Shown here in pieces: positions 1 to 11,976 of a DNA stretch of 64,000 nt. Below the pieces are notes generated by a model, which saw nothing but the letters and a program-made list of their open reading frames with translations, made no database searches and had not been told where the DNA came from. Position 1 is the first letter of the stretch. Every line of letters begins with the position of its first letter. The DNA lies in assembly GCA_030490835.1 (NCBI GenBank), contig CM059973.1, positions 86,191,141 through 86,255,140 of the forward strand. The letters are read 5' to 3'. Both the position numbers and the translations under genes were made by a program. This stretch comes from Annona cherimola (Eukaryota > Streptophyta > Magnoliopsida > Magnoliales > Annonaceae).

Positions 1-406
1 GCACCACCAAATAAGACACGACTAATTACTGAAATTAACAAGAGAACGACCTCGATTGATTATTAACCCGTATATAAACAATAATACATGGAAATTGGTC
101 GGTCATAAATTAAATTTTACAGGCGGCAAGAATTTTTTTAGTTTTAAAGTTACAACAGAAGCACAACCCGGCATCTATTGTTACTCATGATTAAAAAAAA
201 AAACGACAACAAAAACTTGCCCCGAGTCAATTTCATTGATGGTCCATTTATAAAATAAATAATTTTATTTGTACATAACATCATCTTCATAGAATGCAGA
301 GCGCAGGAGTCGGCTCCGATTTTATACACACTACGGCGTTAGGTCGTGTGCTGCGCATACTCCAGCGCGTGTAAGCCATGTGTGAGTCGCAGTAGACACA
401 GAGCGC
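1..406. other. AT-rich intergenic sequence, no gene seen
   Basis: No open frame or known repeat is recognisable. A short GC-richer patch at about 295-406 immediately precedes a hAT-like element whose left target duplication is 399-406. Confidence 0.5.
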
Positions 407-1125
407 TAGGGGTGGGAATTGGGGCGGGTCGACCTGTGACCCAGCTTTGATCCGATCCGTTTTTAGTCGGGTAAAACTAATATATTTTTTACCCGATATA
501 GGGATGAGTCAGAAATTTTGACCCGAATTCAAAAATAGGGTCAGGGTAGGTCGACCATGTCCCGACTCGAAGAGTTTGACCCGCCCCGCATATATAAATT
601 TATTAAAAATTATAAGCATATATTTAAATATTATTATTATTTTCTTTCAAATTTCTCATTTTTTTATAATCAACTCTATCAACAATAGAAGAATTAATTT
701 ATTCAAAAAACGATATAAGAATCAATAAAAAAATTGTACATATATAACCCTTATGTGTAATTATATATTAACCTATTTTAATAAATGTATACTATATTTT
801 CAAATGTTTTGTTTTCTTAATTATGTGTTTTTAATAATTAGTGAAATATTGAAATATATAATATTTAAATTTAGTATAGATGTATATTTATGTTTGATAA
901 GTATATAAATTCTGAAAATTATATTTTTTTACCCGTATTTTTGACCCGACCCGCTATCCCGAAACCGGTGAGATACCGACCCAAACTTTGTCCTAAGACC
1001 TAGTAGAAAAAGTAAGGGTCAAACCGACTTTGTCCCGACCCGGTATAAAAATAAGGGTCAAACAAGATTTTTGAAAAGTAGGGTTAGGGTTTGGCAAACT
1101 TTGACCCGCCCGATTCCCACCCCTA
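407..1125. mobile_element. Non-autonomous hAT-like element
   Basis: It begins TAGGGGTGGGAATTGGG and ends with the inverted equivalent, CCCGATTCCCACCCCTA. The flanks are 8-bp near-duplicates, CAGAGCGC (399-406) and CAAAGCGC (1126-1133), 7 of 8 identical. An 8-bp duplication with a TAGGGGTG terminus is typical of hAT transposons. The ends are rich in GACCCG/CGGGTC words and the middle is AT-rich without a transposase frame, so it must have been moved in trans. Confidence 0.85.
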
Positions 1126-1177
1126 CAAAGCGCGTGCTGGTGCGGATGGTAGTGGAAGCCCACAATGAGTCTCTATA

Positions 1178-1876
1178 TTGGGGTGCAACGCGGACTCATA
1201 AAACTCAGGTTCACTTCGACCTTAACTCTAACTGTATTTATAAAATATTAATCCTAACTGTAATTCTAATCCTATTTGTAAAACGTAAACCCTAGCCCTC
1301 TTTTTGAAAATCGGGTTCGGATTGAGTTTTGGGTTGGAATTTATATTCATGAATTTACATTTTATTTAAAAGTGATAAGTTTAGAATTTTATATGAATGA
1401 ATAATAATAATAAATCATGTAAGTAAATATAATAATATATAATCAAACTACATATTTTTTAAAAAATAGTAATATAAAGAATATTTTTAGAAAAAATTAC
1501 CACAAAAAATAAGATAAAGGAAGAAAATTAATGAGTTTAAAATTAAATGATAGAAATAAAAAATAAATATGAACAAAAATAATATACTTTATTTATAATA
1601 AAATTACAATATGTCAAACATGTATTCAAATATAAATATAATAACATAAAATATAAATAATATAAAGAAATATTGTTTAAATAGCATATATATAATATAT
1701 TTTATAATAAATATAAAAAGGGAAATCGAGCTCGGGTTCTTCAGGTTCGGGTTTATTTGAACTTTAACCCTATAATAATTACAAATCGGGTTCATCGAGT
1801 TCGGATTAGGAAACAACAAGTTTCAACACCGTTCAAAATCAGGTTCGGGCCTAACTTGGCCCAAGTTGCACACCTA
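1178..1876. mobile_element. Non-autonomous hAT-like element, diverged
   Basis: The left end TTGGGGTGCAAC and right end GTTGCACACCTA are inverted repeats. The flanks TCTCTATA (1170-1177) and TCTCTGGA (1877-1884) agree at 6 of 8 positions. Its termini and internal words (CGGGTTCGG, TAACCCTA-like) match the better preserved element at 36772-37647, so both belong to one family and this is the older copy. No coding sequence. Confidence 0.75.
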
Positions 1877-1884
1877 TCTCTGGA

Positions 1885-4559
1885 TTCTCTAGTGATCCCG
1901 TAAAACCAGATGCACCAGAATACAACACATCCACAAATGTTTTCTATGTTGCTCATAGTTTTTACACAATCACATCCGTTGAATTATTAAATTACAAAAC
2001 ATAAGTGAAAAAATGGGGTTAATCTGCCTTTAGAATCCAACTATTCTGCTTAAGACTATGTTCAAGAAGAATGTGGTAGATAATCAGTAATTTTACAAAA
2101 GTATTTATTTTTTGTATTTAATCCATAAATGACATATAAAGTTGACTGAAGGCCTTAAATTATAAATTAAATTCCAAACACTTGAAACGATGCTGGCAGC
2201 CCTGTAGAATTTTCAACGTTCATGCTTTGCACAGTGAAATATTGTCTTTGTTATGTTAGCTATGATGAGATTAGGTACTGCTAATCAATTTAAAGAGAGT
2301 GGGTTAGGCGCCCATACAAAGTTGCATAGATAAAGTGTTGGACAGTGACATGTTGCATCAAATAAGAGGGATGATTTCAGCTACTAGCTTAGTGCCAGCT
2401 GTAATCCTTATTAAATTAGAGCTTAGTTCAATTCTATTTGTCAAACTTAGAACTAACCTTAAACTAAGCTCATATAAATCGATTCGGCTTGGATTACAGA
2501 TTGGGTTAGTAAATATATAAATATTTAAAATTTCTTGCTTAATTAAATTAATTTTAAAATATAAAATTTATATTAAAGAATAAAATTAATCCTTTTTATG
2601 AAAATATCTTCCAATTTATGACTTATGCTATATCATAATTGCTAAGTAATCATATTTTAAAGTAATGATGTCTATTTAATGCTTATGTATAATATGATCT
2701 TATGTGCTAATTTTTAAGTAATATTTTTTTATTCATATATTTATATCTCTTTTAATATTTAATGTACTGAAGTCCTGACGCATCCTTGCAAACTGTAAGA
2801 GACATCAGCTTAACTTAAGAAATTTTAGAGACACAGCTCCCAAATAAATGATACGGAAAAACACTCCATTTGCCACTCAAAGTAAAGCTAGATTGATCTT
2901 GCGTGACCATTTTTAAATAATTTATTATATTTTATACTAACACATGAAATTGGGTTAGAACGGGGTTGACAAACGCTTTGCCACTAGACCACTTTTGAAA
3001 TCGATTCAAATTAAATTGGGTTATGTAATCAAAATTTCAAATTTCTAACCCAAACCTATCATAAATTTGATTAGGTGGATTTAGGTCGAAACTAATCCTA
3101 TTTATACTCATACATTTGAATATCAAATTCTTTGGCCCTCGTTCAGTTCAACGCTCCTAGTCATGAGAGCTTTTTAAAAAATTTTATGTTTATATTTTCA
3201 TTTTTTTGAATTTCTAGAATAAAGAATAGACATTTTATATACTTAGGCTTATGTATCAGTAAAAAAATATCAAAAAATTAAAAAGAGTTCCATCACCAGG
3301 GAGTATTAAAGCTTAGTAATCTTGGGTTAGTGAATGGAATGTAATGCACACTTCTCACTTTTTCTACCCATCTTTTATTATAATTTGATATTTTAATTGC
3401 TTAAATACCTTATTCTTATTTTTATCACGGTATTTTAATTATTTTATCATATTTTTTATACAACTATCATATGTATATATTTTTACTTTAATTATAATTA
3501 CTCATATCACATCACTCTTTCATTTTTAAAAATTCATTATCATCCATTATCAATTCTCAAATGCTCATTTCATTAGAGTACATTCGGATAGATTAAAAGG
3601 ATATTTAAAAGAATAAACAAGGCAACTAATGTCCATAAAATAAATATATATATATATATATACTATTGATAATAAAGTAAATTGGAATGTTAAAAGCATA
3701 AAATTTGTTATTTAACCTTCGAAACACGGCTTTGGAGCTTCTAATTAACGAAAGGAATGAGGATCCTGACCGTTCCAAGATGGACCTAACCATTGAGGGA
3801 GGAATTGAGGGATTAGAAACGTTGTGACTAAATATTCGTCGGCGACGTAGATCTTGCAGCTAAGTCGGTTTTTGGCTTGCGAAAACGAATGACAGCTTGA
3901 TTACATACATGTGAAAATAATGGGGGGGATTGGGGGTGGTTTAGTCGGCGATTTTAGTGACGATTTTTTGTTTTTTCCTAGCCGCTGTTTAATCTGTAAG
4001 CAGGGCCGAGTTCCTCTAGTCTACTGGGCCAGCGTAGTACGCAAGTACCAGGATGTGGGTTTGATGAGAATTTATGACGAGAAAACAGATTAAATTCATT
4101 TAGATCGAATATAAATTCAGCAAATCACTCACAGAAAATATTCAAATTAATTAGTCAGCTAGTAGAACAGTAGAACTATAAGAGCAGATAGAAAGTGAAA
4201 AAACAATTGAATTCGAACACCTACCATCAAAGTAATTATTAATCCGCTTTTACCATTTATTTACCCAATAACGAAAATGTATTGGCTGATGCCACTTTAT
4301 CATTTCATTTTTGTGCAGCTTTTTAAAAATTTTGCGGGGATGAGCGCAAGAGGATTTGTGATTCAAATCGAGATGAAAAATGTAGAATATTGTATACAAA
4401 TCACATATCACCGAAGAAAGCCAATCTGTCCATTTGAATGGTTCAGAATTCAGATGGCATTGCAATGGCGGCCGAAAATGACAATTTTCCCGCATGTGTA
4501 TGGGATTTCGTCATTGCAACTTTAGGTAGGATTGTAACTTGGGAATGGATGTAGAACCT
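1885..4559. other. Intergenic, decayed repeats
   Basis: AT-rich sequence with only short frames. About 3340-3565 vaguely resembles the small PIF/Harbinger-like elements found elsewhere in the window (ATCATATC, CATTATCATC words), but the ends cannot be placed. A (TA)n tract lies at about 3643-3662. The opposed frames at 4250-4525 overlap on both strands and lack coding signature. Confidence 0.4.
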
Positions 4560-4900
4560 ACTCTTATCTTGTTTTTAAAAAATTTCTCTCTCATTTTGTT
4601 TTGTATCAGATTGGTTCTAGACGTACTTTACAATATTTTTTAAGGTTAGTTTGATTTTATTTTCGATTTTAAATAAATTTTTATATTATATTTAAAAATT
4701 ATGATCCTAATGTAAATTTTACTTAAAAAATTTAGAATCAATATGGTAACGATATATTTTTCAAATGCATTTATTAGATATACTAAATAATAGATAAATT
4801 AAATAAGATTTTATATTTAAAATATTTTTTTTATTTCTTCAAAAATATAATATATTTTATAAAAAAGACATTGAATATATATTAGTAATTCAGTTTAATT
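4560..4900 (+). repeat. Dispersed repeat, inverted copy at about 41.9-42.2 kb
   Basis: The stretch around 4735-4890 matches the reverse complement of about 41935-42110; both share ATGCATTTATTAGATATACT followed by TAAATAATAnATAAATTAAA. No terminal repeats or duplications were recognised, so the superfamily is unknown. Confidence 0.55.
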
Positions 4901-5043
4901 TCGAGTATGGGTATCTTAAAACCTATTCTACTTTAATTACATCAAATATTTTTTATTTAAAACCTTTATTCATTTTAAGAAACTCACAACATGCTACCCA
5001 AGTGCACCCTAGTGGAAAAAAGGGTTTGGAAAATGAGATATGA

Positions 5044-5372
5044 TTGAATACACATACTTAGGCGCGGTGCACTTGAGTGTATTTAATCTCTTTTATTATT
5101 TTTTGAAATTTTTATATAATTTTTAATTTAAGTATATTTAACATATGTATTAAGTTTTACTATTTTTAGAGATTTGTAGATATTTTTTGAATTTTTTAAA
5201 ATCTGTACTTTTTCATAATTTAAAATTACAAATAAATTATAAAAAATATCTACAAATATTCAAAAATAATAAAATTTGATATACAGGTTAAATATACTTA
5301 GATTAATAATTGTATAAAAAATTTAATAAGTTTTTATATTCAAGTGTACCGAAACTACTTACGCCTAGGTGC
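5044..5372. mobile_element. Fold-back element (shared-core family), diverged copy
   Basis: The two halves are reverse complements around a centre near 5225: GTGCACTTGAGTGTA on the left mirrors TTCAAGTGTACCG on the right. The core carries the family words ATTTAACATATGTAT and TTTACTATTTTTAGAGAT. It lies less than 0.4 kb upstream of the aquaporin TATA box. Confidence 0.65.
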
Positions 5373-5666
5373 ATAGGAACAAAGCCCTTAGAAAATCCAG
5401 GGCATTACGGCCACCTGGGCCCACCACCACAGTTCCTCATGCCGATCTCCAGCTCATCTGGTCGGCGCCGATCTGTCACTACGCCGATTTTTCCACTGGA
5501 CGCCAACTAACAGCGTACGCGTGGCGAACGCACAGAGAATCGGAGGCCCGCCATTCAGCCGCGCATAAGCCGACAACGACCGCATGAACGAGCCTGTTCT
5601 ATCCTAACAAAAATCGGCGACAGGTAAAAAACCGGCTGTAGCCGGTCGTCCGGCCGTTTTCTTAGT

Positions 5667-5673
5667 TATATAA
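5667..5673 (+). promoter_or_regulatory. Probable TATA box of the TIP1 aquaporin gene
   Basis: TATATAA stands 105-111 bp upstream of the start codon, giving a leader of roughly 75 bases if transcription starts about 30 bp downstream. Just upstream, 5629-5660 holds repeated CCGGCY/RGCCGG words that can pair with each other. Confidence 0.65.
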
Positions 5674-5777
5674 CCGGCTCCTTCCGAGAGCAACTGACAA
5701 CAGAGCAGAGCTCGTAGCCGCAGCAGAGCAGTGAGGAAAATTCCAGCTCTCCAAGCTTCGAAACCAAGTCTCCAAAA

Positions 5778-6785
5778 ATGCCAGTCACCAGAATCGCCAT
5801 TGGCACTTCCGGGGAAGCTAGCCATCCCGACACCCTCAAAGCCGTTCTCGCAGAGTTTTTTTCTACGCTCATCTTCGTCTTCGCCGGCCAAGGCTCTGGG
5901 ATGGCATTCAGTAAGATGACTTCCATGTTTGCAGTTTTTATTCGATCCTCGTCTGAATTCGGGTTTTGTGATTGATTTTGAATAGTACTCATTTCTTTTA
6001 ATGGTAAATCAAGCTGGAGTTTGGCTTTCATTGTTGCAGATAAGCTCACTGACAACGCGTCAACGACCCCAGCCGGGCTCATCGCTGCATCATTGGCTCA
6101 TGCCTTTGGGCTCTTTGTTGCGGTGTCCGTCGGAGCAAACATTTCAGGGGGGCATGTGAACCCTGCAGTGACATTCGGCGCCTTCTTGGGTGGGAACATC
6201 ACCTTGTTCAGGGGAATTCTGTATTGGATTGCCCAGTTGCTTGGCTCTGTTATTGCCTGCGCGCTTCTCAAGTTCTCCACTGGTGGATTGGTAAGATGAG
6301 AATTAGCTTTTTCAGTGATTTTGATTTTGATTTTTTTTTGGCCCTATCATCTTCATCAAGAACATCTCTAATACCCAATTTTACTTGTTGTGCTTGTCAA
6401 CGCATTGCAGAAAACTGCAGCCTTCTCCCTGTCAACTGATGTGTCGGTGTGGAATGCATTGGTGTTGGAGATTGTGATGACCTTTGGCCTTGTCTACACA
6501 GTCTATGCCACTGCCGTGGACCCAAAGAAGGGGAGTCTTGGAACCATAGCACCCATTGCAATCGGCTTCATTGTCGGCGCGAACATCCTCGCCGGAGGAG
6601 CTTTCGACGGTGCATCGATGAACCCTGCCGTCTCCTTTGGACCGGCGGTTGTCAGCTGGACGTGGTCCAACCACTGGGTCTACTGGCTTGGCCCATTGAT
6701 CGGTGCCGCCATTGCCGCCTTAGTCTATGACATCTTGTTCATTGGGCAAAACACCCACGAGCAACTTCCTACAGCAGATTACTAG
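5778..6785 (+). CDS. TIP1: Tonoplast intrinsic protein, TIP1-class aquaporin
   Basis: Vacuolar-membrane water channel; TIP1 members are also known to pass small solutes such as urea or hydrogen peroxide. Exons are 5778-5910, 6040-6290 and 6411-6785, joined by GT-AG introns of 129 and 120 bp, giving 252 residues, the usual TIP length. The first intron splits Asn45 and the second falls between codons. Both pore boxes are present: NPA at residues 85-87 ([12 protein letters not shown]) and 199-201 ([11 protein letters not shown]). The inferred ar/R filter is His65, Ile187, Ala196, Val202, the TIP1 signature. The N-terminus MPVTRIAIG and C-terminus HEQLPTADY are typical. The FAGQGSG segment and the AAFSLS stretch resemble TIP1;3 types, but orthology is not settled. 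No disabling change is seen. Confidence 0.97.
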
Positions 6786-7022
6786 AGATTATGATGTTCT
6801 CCTGGTGGCCCTCGTTTTGTATTGCTGCTAGGGAATGTTGTGTGGTTTTGAGTCCTGTTGAAAATCCCTCTATAAAGAATGGACGTATTTGCTGCAGTTT
6901 TTAGTTGATTTGAAAGTATGGTATCCTGCTTTTCAGTTTTCAGTAAATCTTGCATCTTTTGGACTGCGACTGAAGATTTATGCAGCCAATCTGATTGAGA
7001 GTTGAAACTATATATATATATA

Positions 7023-8046
7023 TATAGGGAAATGATCCAGTGCATGCGACTGCACCGTGCAGTCCATGCACTATGGGCCCCACCTGATCATTTCCCATAA
7101 ATCCACCCCACCCATTGTATTTAGAATTGTTCACTTTATTACCATACCAATTTTCATCCAAATCCAACATGTGTGTAGTCTCCATCTTAAAATGGTGCAA
7201 AATCAACGTAATAAAATAGTTTAATGTAAATATCAAGTTTAAAGTGGTTTTTTCAACATCTAAACCGTCTAAAGTATGATTTATATATGGATAAATGAGT
7301 GTATAAAGTTTCATTACAATCTAATATGTGTGGGGTCCATTTTATAGCGGACTGCACAGGATTGGTTCCCATATATATATATATATACACCCATTGTATT
7401 TAGAATAATGTATTCTATTACCATACCAATTTTCATCCCAATCAGATATGTATATGGCCCCCATCTGAAAATGGTATAAAGTCAACGTAATAAAATAGTT
7501 TGATGTAAATAACAACTTTAAAGTATCCGATTTGGATGAAAATTGGTATGATAATAGAATACATTATTCTAAATACAATGGGTGGAATAGATCATGATTT
7601 CATGATCATGTGGGGCCCATTTTTGGGCTACTACACCGCTGTTCCGGTGCAGTGACGCTGCACCGGAATAGAATCCTATATATATATATATGTGTGTGGG
7701 GAACCGATCCTGTGCAGTCCGCTGTAAAATGGACCCCACACATATTAGATTGTAATGAAATTTTATACACTCATTTATCCATATATAAATCATACTTTAG
7801 ACGGTTTAGATGTTGAAAAAACCACTTTAAACTTGATATTTACATTAAACTATTTTATTACGTTGATTTCGCACCATTTTAAGATGGAGACTACACACAT
7901 GTTAGATTTGGATGAAAATTGGTATGGTAATAAAGTGAACAATTCTAAATACAATGAGTGAGGTGGATTTATGGGAAATGATCAGGTGGGCCCCACAGTG
8001 CATGGACTGCACGGTGCAGTCGCATGCACTGGATCATTTCCCTATA
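7023..8046. repeat. About 1 kb nested palindrome built of TA-tract-targeting MITEs
   Basis: Left arm 7023-7376 and right arm 7697-8046 are reverse complements of one about 350-bp element with ends GGGAAATGATCCAGTGCA and GGGGAACCGATCCTGTGCA. The 320-bp spacer 7377-7691 belongs to a related subfamily (tip GCTGTTCCGGTGCAGTG) and is itself self-complementary: CCCATTGTATTTAGAATAAT at about 7389 mirrors ATTATTCTAAATACAATGGG at about 7563. TATATA tracts separate the pieces. The apparent frames on both strands are mirror images of non-coding repeat. Confidence 0.85.
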
Positions 8047-8322
8047 TATATATGTATATGTATGTATATGTATGTATATGTATGTATGTATGTATGCATG
8101 TATGTATATGTGTATGTATGTATATATATATGTATATATGTATGTATGTATATGTATGTATGTATGTATGCATGTATGTATATGTATGTATGTATATATA
8201 TGTATGTATGTATGTATGCATGTATATATATGTATGTATGTATGTATGCATGTATATATATGTATGTATGTATATATATGTATGTATGTATATATATGTA
8301 TGTATGTATGTATATATGTATT
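8041..8322. repeat. (TATG)n/(TA)n microsatellite, about 280 bp
   Basis: Almost uninterrupted TATG units with TATATATA and TGCATG interruptions, starting at the TA tract that ends the right arm of the palindrome. It is open in all frames (Met-Tyr-Val-Cys strings) purely because of the repeat; it is not a gene. Confidence 0.95.
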
Positions 8323-8329
8323 TAAAGAG

Positions 8330-8675
8330 AAAACATCAATGTAGATGCACCAAAATAGACCTCATATGATCATAAAATTATAATTTACTTCACTCATTGT
8401 AATTAGAATTATGTATTTTATTACAATACCAATTTTCATTCCAATCGCATATATGTATAGACTCCATCTGAAAATGATACAAATTCAACATAATAAAATA
8501 GTTTGATATAAATAACAACTTTAAAGTGATTTTTTCCATATGTAAACCATTTGTTATAAAATTCATATATAAATACATAATTGTATAAAATTTCATCGTA
8601 TTCTAATACGTGTGGGGTCCATTTTTGGGCAAATGTATTATGTATCGCTATTCCGGTGCAGTGAACAACTCTTAT
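8330..8675 (+). mobile_element. TA-tract MITE, second subfamily
   Basis: Shares the words CTCATTGTAATTAGAATTATG, ATAATAAAATAGTTTGATAT and TGTGGGGTCCATTTTTGGGC with the spacer at 7377-7691 and the copy at 41548-41909. It ends CTATTCCGGTGCAGTGAACAA, then TATATATATA. No coding sequence. Confidence 0.75.
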
Positions 8676-8682
8676 ATATATA

Positions 8683-9040
8683 TAGGAATATGATCCGGTG
8701 CATGCGACTACACCGTGTAGTCCATGTACTGTGGGCCCCACATGATCATGGAAGGAAAATCTACTCCACCCATTGTATTTAGAATTGTTCACTTTATTAG
8801 CTTACCAATCTCATCTAAATCCAACATGTGTGTGATCTTCATCTTAAAATGGTGTAAAATCAACGAAATAAAATAGTTTAATATAAATATCAAGTTTAAA
8901 GTAGTATTTTTAACATCTAAACTATCTCAAGTATGATTTCTATATAGATAAATGATCATATAAAGTTTCATTGTAATCTAATATGCGTGAGGCCTATTTT
9001 ACAGTGATTGTCCGTCTTCAAGGGAATAAGTCCTATATAT
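8683..9040 (+). mobile_element. TA-tract MITE, first subfamily
   Basis: Direct-orientation copy of the element forming the left arm at 7023-7376: GATCCGGTGCATGCGACTAC near the start, CCACCCATTGTATTTAGAAT in the middle, and (TA) repeats at both borders. The right tip is eroded. Confidence 0.8.
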
Positions 9041-9347
9041 ACGGTTGCCCAAAAAATGGGTCCCACACATATTAAAATGAAAAGAAACTTTATACAATTA
9101 TTTATCCATATATAAATCATATTTTAGATGATTTAGATGTTGAAAAATCACTTTTAAGTTGTTATTTATATCAAACTATTTTATTACGTTGAATTGTACC
9201 ATTTTCAGATGAGGCCCATATACATATCTGATTGGGATGAAAATTGATATGGTAATAGAATACATTATTCTAAATACAATGGGTGGAGTAGATTATGATT
9301 TGATGATCATGTGGGGCCCATTTCAACGATGTTGCACCTGAATATAT

Positions 9348-9350
<3 letters not shown>
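9041..9350 (-). mobile_element. TA-tract MITE, second subfamily, inverted
   Basis: Runs from TGGGTCCCACACATATTA to GATGTTGCACCTGAATATA and contains ATTCTAAATACAATGGGTGG, the reverse of the family core. It is followed by a (TA)n tract at about 9349-9385. Confidence 0.75.
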
Positions 9351-9385
<35 letters not shown>

Positions 9386-9387
<2 letters not shown>

Positions 9388-10227
9388 GGTAGGAGAAAGT
9401 TGCCCTTGATTCCAAGTAAATGTGAATGCCTTCAATTATAGAAAGTTCCTGGCCTATATTTTTGGCTACTTGCAAATTAGACTCTTTGATTTGTATATTT
9501 GCAAGATAAATCTTGACTTAAACATATAAGGCTATGATTCCATCCAGCAATGTGACGAGTTGATTTGTTATACAAAAGTTATTTTTTATTAAATTCAATT
9601 CCATAAAAATATATTATATAATTTTAAAAGTTATTTTGATTGAAAATTTTTATGTTTTATAAATTCAAAAAACTCTTCAATAAATATGCAATCATAAAAG
9701 TATCTCGATATATAATCTTTTCTTTTATTACAATGGATACTTTGCTCCCCGCAAAACAATCTCGAATATTCACCCACACACCCAAACATGTTACTATGGC
9801 GTTGTGCTCTAATACACATATTTTGATATGTAATCTTAAAACATAAAATTAATACATATAAAGGAATATTATAATTAATTAATTTAATAAAAGTATTTTA
9901 AAATAAAAAAGAATTATTTTCCCCCAACTATACAAAGGATTTGCTAGTATGATATGTGGCTAGTAATGTCATGATAGTGGATTCCAATCTCCTGTCTGAG
10001 ATTTCCTACTGTGAGAGCTTTAGTTGCTCGTGGGTGTGGAAGGTTTCTTTAGCATAAGGAAAATTGTAAGAAGGGTAATTAAGAGTTGATTTATAAGATA
10101 AAATGAGATAAAATAATATAAGAATTCTTGAGCTTAATTGTAATATGAGTTAAGATGAGTGTAATATAAAAGAATTGATAAAAAACTATATAGTGGATTT
10201 TTAAATAGAACAAACAATATATATATA
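9386..10227. other. Intergenic, nothing recognised
   Basis: AT-rich sequence with two overlapping opposed short frames near 9631-9846 that show no protein family signature. It ends in a TATATATATATA tract at about 10213-10233. Confidence 0.4.
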
Positions 10228-10614
10228 TATATAGGTCCTTCAAGTTTGCAAATTTGGCACTTTAACCTTTAAATTTATATTTGTGGCAAATGGTTTTAAG
10301 TTTCAAAGAAATTCAATTTTGGTTATTTTAGTAATGCGAAAAACTAATAGTGTTAACTTTTAACATAAAATGATTTAAATGTCATTTTTAATCTCTAAAT
10401 AGACATCCAGTTATCTAAATAAGATTATTCTTTTCTACCAATAAATTTCATAAAAAATACTTTAAAAGTTAACCAAATAGTGTAATCTATTTAATGTGTG
10501 GATAAAATTATTTAAAAGAATATTTTTGTAATTTCATAAAAAAAAATTAAAATTAATTGCTACAGTCATTATTTAACTGAGGGATCAAAATTGTATATTT
10601 ATGAAACTTGATAT
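10228..10614. mobile_element. Possible terminal-inverted-repeat element
   Basis: The left end GGTCCTTCAAGTTTGCAAATTT and the right end, read inverted, TCAAGTTTCATAAATATACAATTTTGATCCC, are related. It abuts a (TA)n tract. Target duplication not identified. Confidence 0.35.
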
Positions 10615-10639
10615 GAAAATCTCCCATGTATGGTATATA

Positions 10640-10985
10640 CTTTAATGGCACCCATACCATTGAATATTTTATCATGTCATACCCATTTTAGGTCACCTTA
10701 ATGATATATCAAAATCCAACCCAATTAATCCATTTAGAATTATTTATTTATCTAAGAGATTGATTCTATCAAAATCAAAGATGTCCATGACCTTCAAATG
10801 CATAAGATGAACATAATAAAATTATTTGATTTATACATCAATTCCAAGGTTATATTCAACATATAAATCATCTAAAATATTATTTATACGAGGATAGTGT
10901 TATTATAAAATATTATTACATTCTAATGCATTTATAAATACATCTAGATATTGTTTAAATTCGCACATGGTTATACGTGTTTTTA
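10640..10985 (+). mobile_element. Strongly diverged TA-tract MITE
   Basis: Preserves the order of core words of the 7-9 kb elements (CCATTTAGAATTATTTATTT, ATAATAAAATTATTTGATTT, ATATAAATCATCTAAAATAT), with many substitutions and no clear ends. Confidence 0.4.
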
Positions 10986-11629
10986 ATTAGTACAACTCAC
11001 CCAAAAATCTTATTTAAATGATTTTGCATACTAAATAATGTTAAATAATTATATGAGCAATCGAATTTTAATTTCATCATTAAAGTAGAGCGAAAATGGG
11101 GATAATATTATGAAATCTTCAATAGTTTGGCCAACACTGAAGTATTTCACTTTATTAACTGAGTTGACTTTAATTTGGTTTAGAAGGTATTTCAAAAGAT
11201 TCAAAATGTATATTAACATGTTTATACCTAGAATTATCTTGCAAACATCAATACCAAGTTTGCTTGGCAATATATTATCAAAAAAAACTTTCTTTGGCAA
11301 TATTTTAAACTTAGGAGTAATTAATTTGTAAACACATATCGAAACAGAATTTATAATTAAGCAAAGTTATAAGACCTGTTTTAGAAAAAGAAAGGTAGCT
11401 AACTTTGGAAGATATCTTGCATAAAAAACTTTAGCAGTTTTGTCACCCACTCGAATCATTGACGGTGATTGGTGGTCGGTGTTATTTATGGGATCAATGA
11501 CGTTGGACGGCGCTGAATGATTGGAAAATCTGACGCCCAAAGTTGCAGGAGGTTGGAAAACGTAGCATTCTATGCGACTAATCCCATGCAGCCTTCCATT
11601 TTTATTTTTTATTATTCTTCATAAACACA

Positions 11630-11880
11630 TTTTTCTACGTGTGTCAAACTCATATACTAAGTTTTATATTTTTAATGATATTTTTACATATTTATTTTTT
11701 TCTTTTAAAAATCGTTAATTTCAGGTGTATGGTAGTCATTTCACCTTTAAAAAAATTGATTTTCGAAAATAAAAATAAATATGTAAAAAATGTTATAAAA
11801 TGGTAAAACTTAATATACGACTTACATACACTTACGAATATACACTTATGAAAATGTGTTTATGAAAAAATCAAAAACAT
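11630..11880. mobile_element. Fold-back element, diverged
   Basis: ATAAACACATTTTTC at the left mirrors GAAAATGTGTTTATG at the right, and the interior (TATACTAAGTTTTATATTTT / AATGGTAAAACTTAATATA) is self-complementary. It resembles the 23.5, 44.1 and 56.8 kb copies of the fold-back family. Confidence 0.55.
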
Positions 11881-11976
11881 TAAAAATAAATATGGTATGA
11901 AGGCTTAACATGCGATCCTCAATTAATAATTGTATCTGATGGACAAGGGAGTACCCTTCAATCTGTGTGTATCATA

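Noticed and set aside
4250..4525. Opposed 81- and 82-codon frames
   Set aside because: Completely overlapping on opposite strands, no recognisable product.
5604..6082. Minus-strand frames over the aquaporin exons
   Set aside because: Antisense shadows of TIP1 exons; no family signature.
6940..7314. 124-codon minus-strand frame, with a near-identical protein on the plus strand at 7755-7961
   Set aside because: The similarity is due to mirrored MITE copies; the sequence is non-coding and diverges without regard to codon position in other copies.
7954..8369. Long open frames on both strands rich in Met-Tyr-Val-Cys or His-Thr-Tyr
   Set aside because: They are translations of the (TATG)n microsatellite, open in every frame for that reason.
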